From positions 30,530 to 41,956 of the forward strand of contig NWUY0300001246.1 of the NCBI GenBank assembly GCA_004151065.3: 11,427 nt of DNA, in the 5' to 3' direction. Shown here in pieces: positions 8,368 through 11,427 of the stretch. The DNA comes from Larix sibirica (taxonomy: Eukaryota; Streptophyta; Pinopsida; Pinales; Pinaceae). Position 1 is the first letter of the stretch; each line of letters opens with the position of its first letter. The position numbers and the translations under genes were made by a program. The notes under the pieces are model-generated. The model was not told where the DNA came from, did no database searches, and was given only the letters and a program-made list of their open reading frames with translations.

Positions 8368-8790
8368 GTAACTCATGCATGCATATCCTTTATTTGTACT
8401 AATTTTCATTATGCTTTCAATATTTTTATTTGTATTCCTAACTTGGTTTGTGCTTCAATCATGCTTGCCCCCCTTGGGTACATTTTCCAGTCATTGGAGA
8501 TGTATTTCCCATCCTTTTATCCACCAAACCCAAAGGTCATCCACCATGAAATCATAATTCTTGATGCATGGGTTTCATTGCCTTATCAAACTACATACAT
8601 GGTTGCATTGAAAGTGCCATGCACCTAGTGGGCCCATCTGTCAGTTAGATTAGGTAGGTGGGTTTCTAGTTTTCATAGTCAATTCCAACATTTCACTTTC
8701 AACATTTACAGTTCTTTGTTTTCTTTTCCATATACAATCCTAAATTAATGGTTTGAGAAGAATCCAATTTTTTACTCCATGCCCAATTTT
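8368..8790. other. non-coding stretch
   Basis: Open frames here (103 and 60 codons, overlapping in different phases) are rich in Ile, Phe and Pro with no recognisable motif. I treat them as chance. No repeat or LTR end is apparent. Confidence 0.4.
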
Positions 8791-8830
8791 GACTCCATAG
8801 CCCAATAGATAAGGCACTAGTCTTGTTAAC
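8791..8830 (+). pseudogene. decayed tRNA-Thr(UGU)-like 5' half
   Basis: By eye, about 31 of 40 bases match the 5' half of eukaryotic tRNA-Thr(UGU) as I remember it: CTCCATAGC, then CCAATAGATAAGGCACT in the D-arm and A-box region, then AGTCTTGTTAAC, which places anticodon TGT in a seven-base loop. Most differences are transitions. The 3' strand of the anticodon stem, the T-arm with its B-box and the acceptor 3' strand are not recognisable afterwards, so this is at most a truncated tRNA pseudogene or the head of a tRNA-derived SINE. Confidence 0.4.
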
Positions 8831-8865
8831 GCCTAATTCTTGCACATATGCCACATTTCATAAAT

Positions 8866-8908
8866 TCTTGCAGTAAGACATCATCAACATAGAGAATGCA
8901 GTTCACCA
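8866..8908 (-). pseudogene. possible copia reverse transcriptase scrap (YVDD)
   Basis: On the minus strand one frame reads VNCILYVDDVLLQE. The hydrophobic-LYVDD-hydrophobic pattern is the catalytic core of Ty1/copia reverse transcriptase, where the Asp pair binds metal. Only about 14 residues fit, and the surrounding frame does not extend the match, so coincidence is quite possible. The N at 8946 lies about 40 bases upstream on that strand and could have cut it. Confidence 0.22.
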
Positions 8909-8945
8909 AAGGCATCCTCAACAAATAAAAAAGGAAACATGAGTC

Positions 8946-8946
8946 C
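8946..8946. other. second N base in the assembly
   Basis: An isolated N in the flank between the first element and the start of the second gypsy polyprotein. No 5' LTR or primer-binding site for the second element is present between 7709 and 9110, so sequence may be missing or joined here. Confidence 0.5.
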
Positions 8947-9110
8947 NAACAAAGATCTTTCCGACACACTTACAATCACGTAAGTTAAACAAACAGTTAA
9001 ATGACTGCATTTAATAACATTTATTGCTATCTTAAAAATTTTAAATTTTTCGGAAATTCTTGGGTTTTGACAGTAGATCTTATGATTTGTTACAGGAAAG
9101 AACGATAGAC

Positions 9111-9758
9111 ATGTATTTTATGAAGGGAGAGGAGCAACGATAGCTATAGATACCTCTACCACAACCGCAGTATAACCATCCAAAACCGCAGTACAATCAA
9201 CAAAAACAACAGTACAATCAAGCACAATATAATTAACTGCAACCGCAGTACAACTGACAGTAGTTTAATCCACCGCCATATACACAATAAAAATTCAATC
9301 ACCAACTAGGAGGATATAGAGGAGGATTCTGTGGTGGTTGCAATGGAGGTTTTGTTCATGGAGGAATTCCTGGTCGAGGATGGGGACCAATTACTTGTTA
9401 CAATTGCAGAGAAATTAGACACTATCGAAGGGATTACCCACTTCCAGCACCAATGTGTACTTATTTCAATGCAGTTGACCATACAGTTGAAGACTATCCG
9501 CAACTAATTGCGAAATGGAAAACTAAGAACACATAGCAACCACATCCACAGCCGAATCCGAACCAGAACCCAAATTAGAATACTAATCCAAATGTACAGA
9601 ATATAACAGCCGAAGTAAGAAGTCAACCGATAAATGTCGCAGTGGTGACCAGAGGAGGTGCTGCGACGGGAGAAGAGAGACCACTGCCAAGCATCCGGCC
9701 TACGAACAGGAGTAAAGTTTGATTCTATGTCGAATCGGGAAAAGAAACTTTTATGGAA
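9111..9758 (+). pseudogene. gag: Gag nucleocapsid region with Gln/Tyr-rich tract and two CCHC knuckles, broken
   Basis: The nucleocapsid part of Gag binds element RNA. After a short lead, the frame holds five or more PQYN/QQYN repeats (9162-9250), then a Gly-rich linker, then knuckle one at 9396-9437 (C-YN-C-REIR-H-YRRD-Y, the final Cys now Tyr) and knuckle two at 9456-9497 (C-TY-F-NAVD-H-TVED-Y, with two Cys lost to Phe and Tyr). The spacing of both fits CX2CX4HX4C, so the losses look like single-base substitutions. A Pro/Asn/Gln-rich linker follows. Stops occur near 9141, 9147, the 9220s to 9288, 9534 and 9576. An N-terminal Gag capsid is not visible upstream. The frame choice is supported because it joins without a shift to the protease. 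Confidence 0.75.
9162..9290 (+). repeat. CCGCAGTACAAC-type coding repeat (Gln-Tyr-Asn rich)
   Basis: Units of roughly 18-21 bases around CCGCAGTAYAAY or CAACAGTACAAT recur at least five times and encode Pro/Gln-Gln-Tyr-Asn. Stop codons in the repeat (TAA, TAG) sit mostly where Gln codons are expected, as single C-to-T changes. Such low-complexity tracts are common next to Gag knuckles in plant gypsy elements. Confidence 0.65.
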
Positions 9759-10454
9759 GCAAGGGATGAGTTGATCAAAAGCGGTGCTAGAATACCGCCC
9801 GTGGTCCATCGTGAACCTATAGTTGAAATGACACTGATCTTTGATAAGACAAATTCACAGAGGCCTCCAGAAAATGTAAGTACTTTAAGGAATTTCTTAG
9901 AAAGTTGACTAACATTCGCAAAAGATCAATATGCGTTAGCCAATATTGCTAGTCTCTTGCATCGACAGGAACCAGGGTGATAAGAACTAATAGTTAATCG
10001 CTTGCACAAAAATAAAAATGGAAGAGAAATGAGAATCAATGCTCAAATCGGTGCATTCGACATAGATTCCATTATCTTGGACTTAGGATTGGATGTGAAT
10101 ATCCTAACCAAGTAGACCTGGGAAATGATGGGGAAACCACAAATGGTATGGTCTCTGGTGCAACTTTGACTGGTGAACCAAAGCAAGGTTACACCGATTG
10201 GGCCACTGTATCGTGTACTTGTCAAAGTAGAAGGGCTAAAGACATACATAGATTTTGATATTATAGACATAGTCAACAACACTATCCCATATCCTGCACT
10301 ACTAGGAATAGATTGGGTAATGGAGAACCTAACAGTCATTAACTTTAAGAAAATGACAATGTCCTTTGATAACAATGATATGAGGTTTGTCGTTCTGCTA
10401 GATCCACATGAAGAGAAAATGTATGTTGAACCTATGAGAGATGAGTTCATATAA
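9759..10454 (+). pseudogene. pro: retropepsin-type aspartic protease (with upstream linker), broken
   Basis: The protease cuts the Gag-Pol polyprotein. The linker carries stops near 9906 and 9978-9983. The protease fold is clear from about 10026: FDIDSIILDLGLDVNILTK holds the active-site triad as D-L-G at 10080-10088, where most retropepsins have D-T-G or D-S-G. Then follow TWEMMGKP, VTPIGPLYRVLVKVEGL, and YPALLGIDWV (near 10285-10318), the hydrophobic-Gly motif after the flap. Stops fall at 10113 (TAG), 10167 (TGA) and 10452 (TAA). The last open piece, 10173-10454, is the longest intact stretch. The open frame on the opposite strand here is a shadow. Confidence 0.8.
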
Positions 10455-11226
10455 GGATGGGACAGTGTCTACAATGTCTCATAAGATTACGTTAACCCCA
10501 CTGCCGACGGAGAACTAGGATGGCAAAGTGTCAATTCGACAACATCGGATTCTAATGAAGTGCTAAAAAATTGGCAGAATCAACTACATGATGTATCATT
10601 CAGAATATTCACAAGAATCACTAGGTAGCTGAGATGGGTAGCGACAAAAATATGTAACTTTTCGACATACGAAGGATTTCCTAACTTGGAAAAATTCATC
10701 AAGGATTTCGAAGAAAGAGTATCGGAACCACATCGCTTGCTAGCATTGAAAGAAGCACTAAAAGCTACTCTTGCAAGATGGTGGGAAGCACATAAGTCAT
10801 CAATATAAAACTAGAAACTCTTTCAATGGTTCATTGAAGTCAGATTTGAAGAGGATGAATGTTATAAAGGGAGAAAATACGACAGAAGGAGTGACCCTAG
10901 GAATCATCTGGGAGAATGTCAAGTTGCATGGGGGATGAAATGAGAATAGGAATGGGTCCATGTGTTTATCCATACCTTGGAAAAAGTACTGCGGAGCTGG
11001 TACATTGCAGTTGAATTATGACAAGGGACGAAAACTTGGGAATAATTGCCTATTGGCTTTAATCATACTTTTAGCTTCGTAGATGAGAACCCTTTTACCC
11101 ATAGTGCACTGCATGAAATACATGGGAAGGTACTATAGATAATCCCAACTGAGAGACTAATGAGACCAGCAATGGATGAGAATACCACAAAGGATGACGA
11201 AGTGCTGCAACATGTCAGGAGGACCA
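10455..11226 (+). pseudogene. Gag-capsid-like domain between protease and RT, broken
   Basis: After the protease the frame passes DYVNPTADGELGW and then, from 10662 to about 11135, reads like a retrotransposon Gag capsid domain: an amphipathic lead (TYEGFPNLEKFIKDFEER), LKATLARWWEAHK near 10776, a DPRNHLGECQVAW segment, EWVHVFIHTLEKV, SWYIAVEL, GTKTWE and GFNHTFSFVDENPF. The spacing of W-W, R-F, W-F-I-H-T-L and W-Y is that of the Retrotrans_gag family. Eight or so in-frame stops break it (for example 10806, 10812 and 11136) with no frameshift until about 11200. The usual place of this domain is before the knuckles, so its position after the protease is odd, although I recall similar polyproteins in plant genomes. 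Confidence 0.65.
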
Positions 11227-11427
11227 GATGATGAAGAGGATCCTAGAGCATTTTATGTTCCAGAATCAGAAGGAAGTCGTGACAATGAAGTAACAGAAGT
11301 GCCATTCGACAAATTCAAGTAGCCGTTGAAAATAAAGAAGGTGAATATCGACTTGGAAGAGAACCCAAATTTCGCAAGCATTGGAGACTATTTGGATGAC
11401 TCGATCATTGGAAAGGTCACCGATTTA
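11227..11427 (+). pseudogene. pre-RT linker of the gypsy polyprotein, cut by the window edge
   Basis: One frame over from the upstream domain, the sequence reads DDEEDPRAFYVPESEGSRD, a TAG near 11320, then LKIKKVNIDLEENPNFASIG and DYLDDSIIGKVTDL to the last base. The NPxFAxIGDYxDD...KVTDL pattern is the conserved stretch I know from just before plant gypsy reverse transcriptase. The RT itself should start about 20-40 codons beyond the window. The frameshift at about 11200-11226 is the only one found in this polyprotein. Confidence 0.7.

Larger units (their letters stand above)
9111..11427 (+). mobile_element. 5' part of a second Ty3/gypsy polyprotein, broken, runs off the window
   Basis: One reading frame (from about 9111 to about 11200) can be followed through about two dozen in-frame stops without a detectable indel, then shifts one frame near 11200-11226 and continues to the window end. 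In order it encodes a Gln/Tyr-rich Gag tract, two CCHC knuckles, a protease, a Gag-capsid-like domain and the linker that precedes RT. No 5' LTR or primer-binding site precedes it. It is on the same strand as the first gypsy fragment and could be the same family, but the two fragments share no homologous part to compare. Confidence 0.75.

Noticed and set aside
8375-8628. Two overlapping plus-strand open frames
   Set aside because: Their composition looks like translated non-coding AT-rich DNA, and neither continues the coherent remnant upstream without crossing a likely splice or decay point.
9306-10450. Antisense open frames over Gag and protease
   Set aside because: The plus strand there encodes clear knuckles and a protease, so the antisense frames are by-products of its composition.
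9111-11427. Reassigned stop codons (TAA/TAG read as Gln) as an explanation of the many in-frame stops
   Set aside because: Some stops fall at Gln sites, but others fall where relatives have Lys, Glu or Arg, all three stop codons occur, and frameshifts exist in the other remnants. Ordinary decay fits better.
1-11427. CRISPR array, bacterial operon, toxin or defence system
   Set aside because: No regular spaced repeats, ribosome-binding sites or bacterial gene packing are present. All recognisable proteins are plant LTR-retrotransposon parts.

Overview
The window reads as nuclear DNA of a land plant made of decayed LTR retrotransposons. It has no bacterial-type gene organisation, no intact long reading frame and no intact host gene. 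The element types (Ty1/copia and Ty3/gypsy), a TATA-box LTR, a TTTAGGG-type telomere motif and dense TE remnants in both orientations point to a large plant genome. The protein remnants remind me of gymnosperm (conifer-like) elements, but that is memory and not a search result. Two isolated N bases, at 5162 and 8946, show that it is draft assembly.

Layout. Positions 1-1100 are AT-rich non-coding DNA with small repeats: a 25-bp tandem repeat, a degenerate direct repeat, a telomere-motif inverted repeat and a small hairpin. Positions 1101-3842 on the minus strand hold a broken reading frame of about 900 codons with a long C-terminal coiled coil and no family I can name. Positions 4221-5161 on the minus strand are the C-terminal half of a copia-type Gag (coiled coil, a Gag-typical linker, two CCHC knuckles), cut off exactly at the N. 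From 5163 the plus strand is a different element: the C-terminal end of a Ty3/gypsy integrase (5163-5654), a 540-bp spacer with a 17-bp tandem repeat, a broken coiled-coil extra ORF (6197-7187), a polypurine-like run, and one LTR (7227-7708) containing a TATA box and a perfect 21-bp inverted repeat.

Positions 7709-9110 are flanking DNA with an unidentified reading-frame remnant (7844-8367), a decayed tRNA-Thr(UGU)-like 5' half (8791-8830), a possible copia RT scrap and the second N. From 9111 to the window end the plus strand carries the 5' portion of a second Ty3/gypsy polyprotein: a Gln/Tyr/Pro-rich tract, two damaged CCHC knuckles, an aspartic protease, a Gag-capsid-like domain placed between protease and RT, and the linker just before RT, where the window stops.

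All coding remnants are inactive. They carry many in-frame stops but few frameshifts, so decay was mostly by point mutation. The points most worth a second look are the two extra ORFs (1101-3842 and 6197-7187), the protease/Gag-like/RT order in the second gypsy element, the intact hairpin inside an otherwise decayed LTR, and the abrupt element and CpG boundary at the N at 5162.
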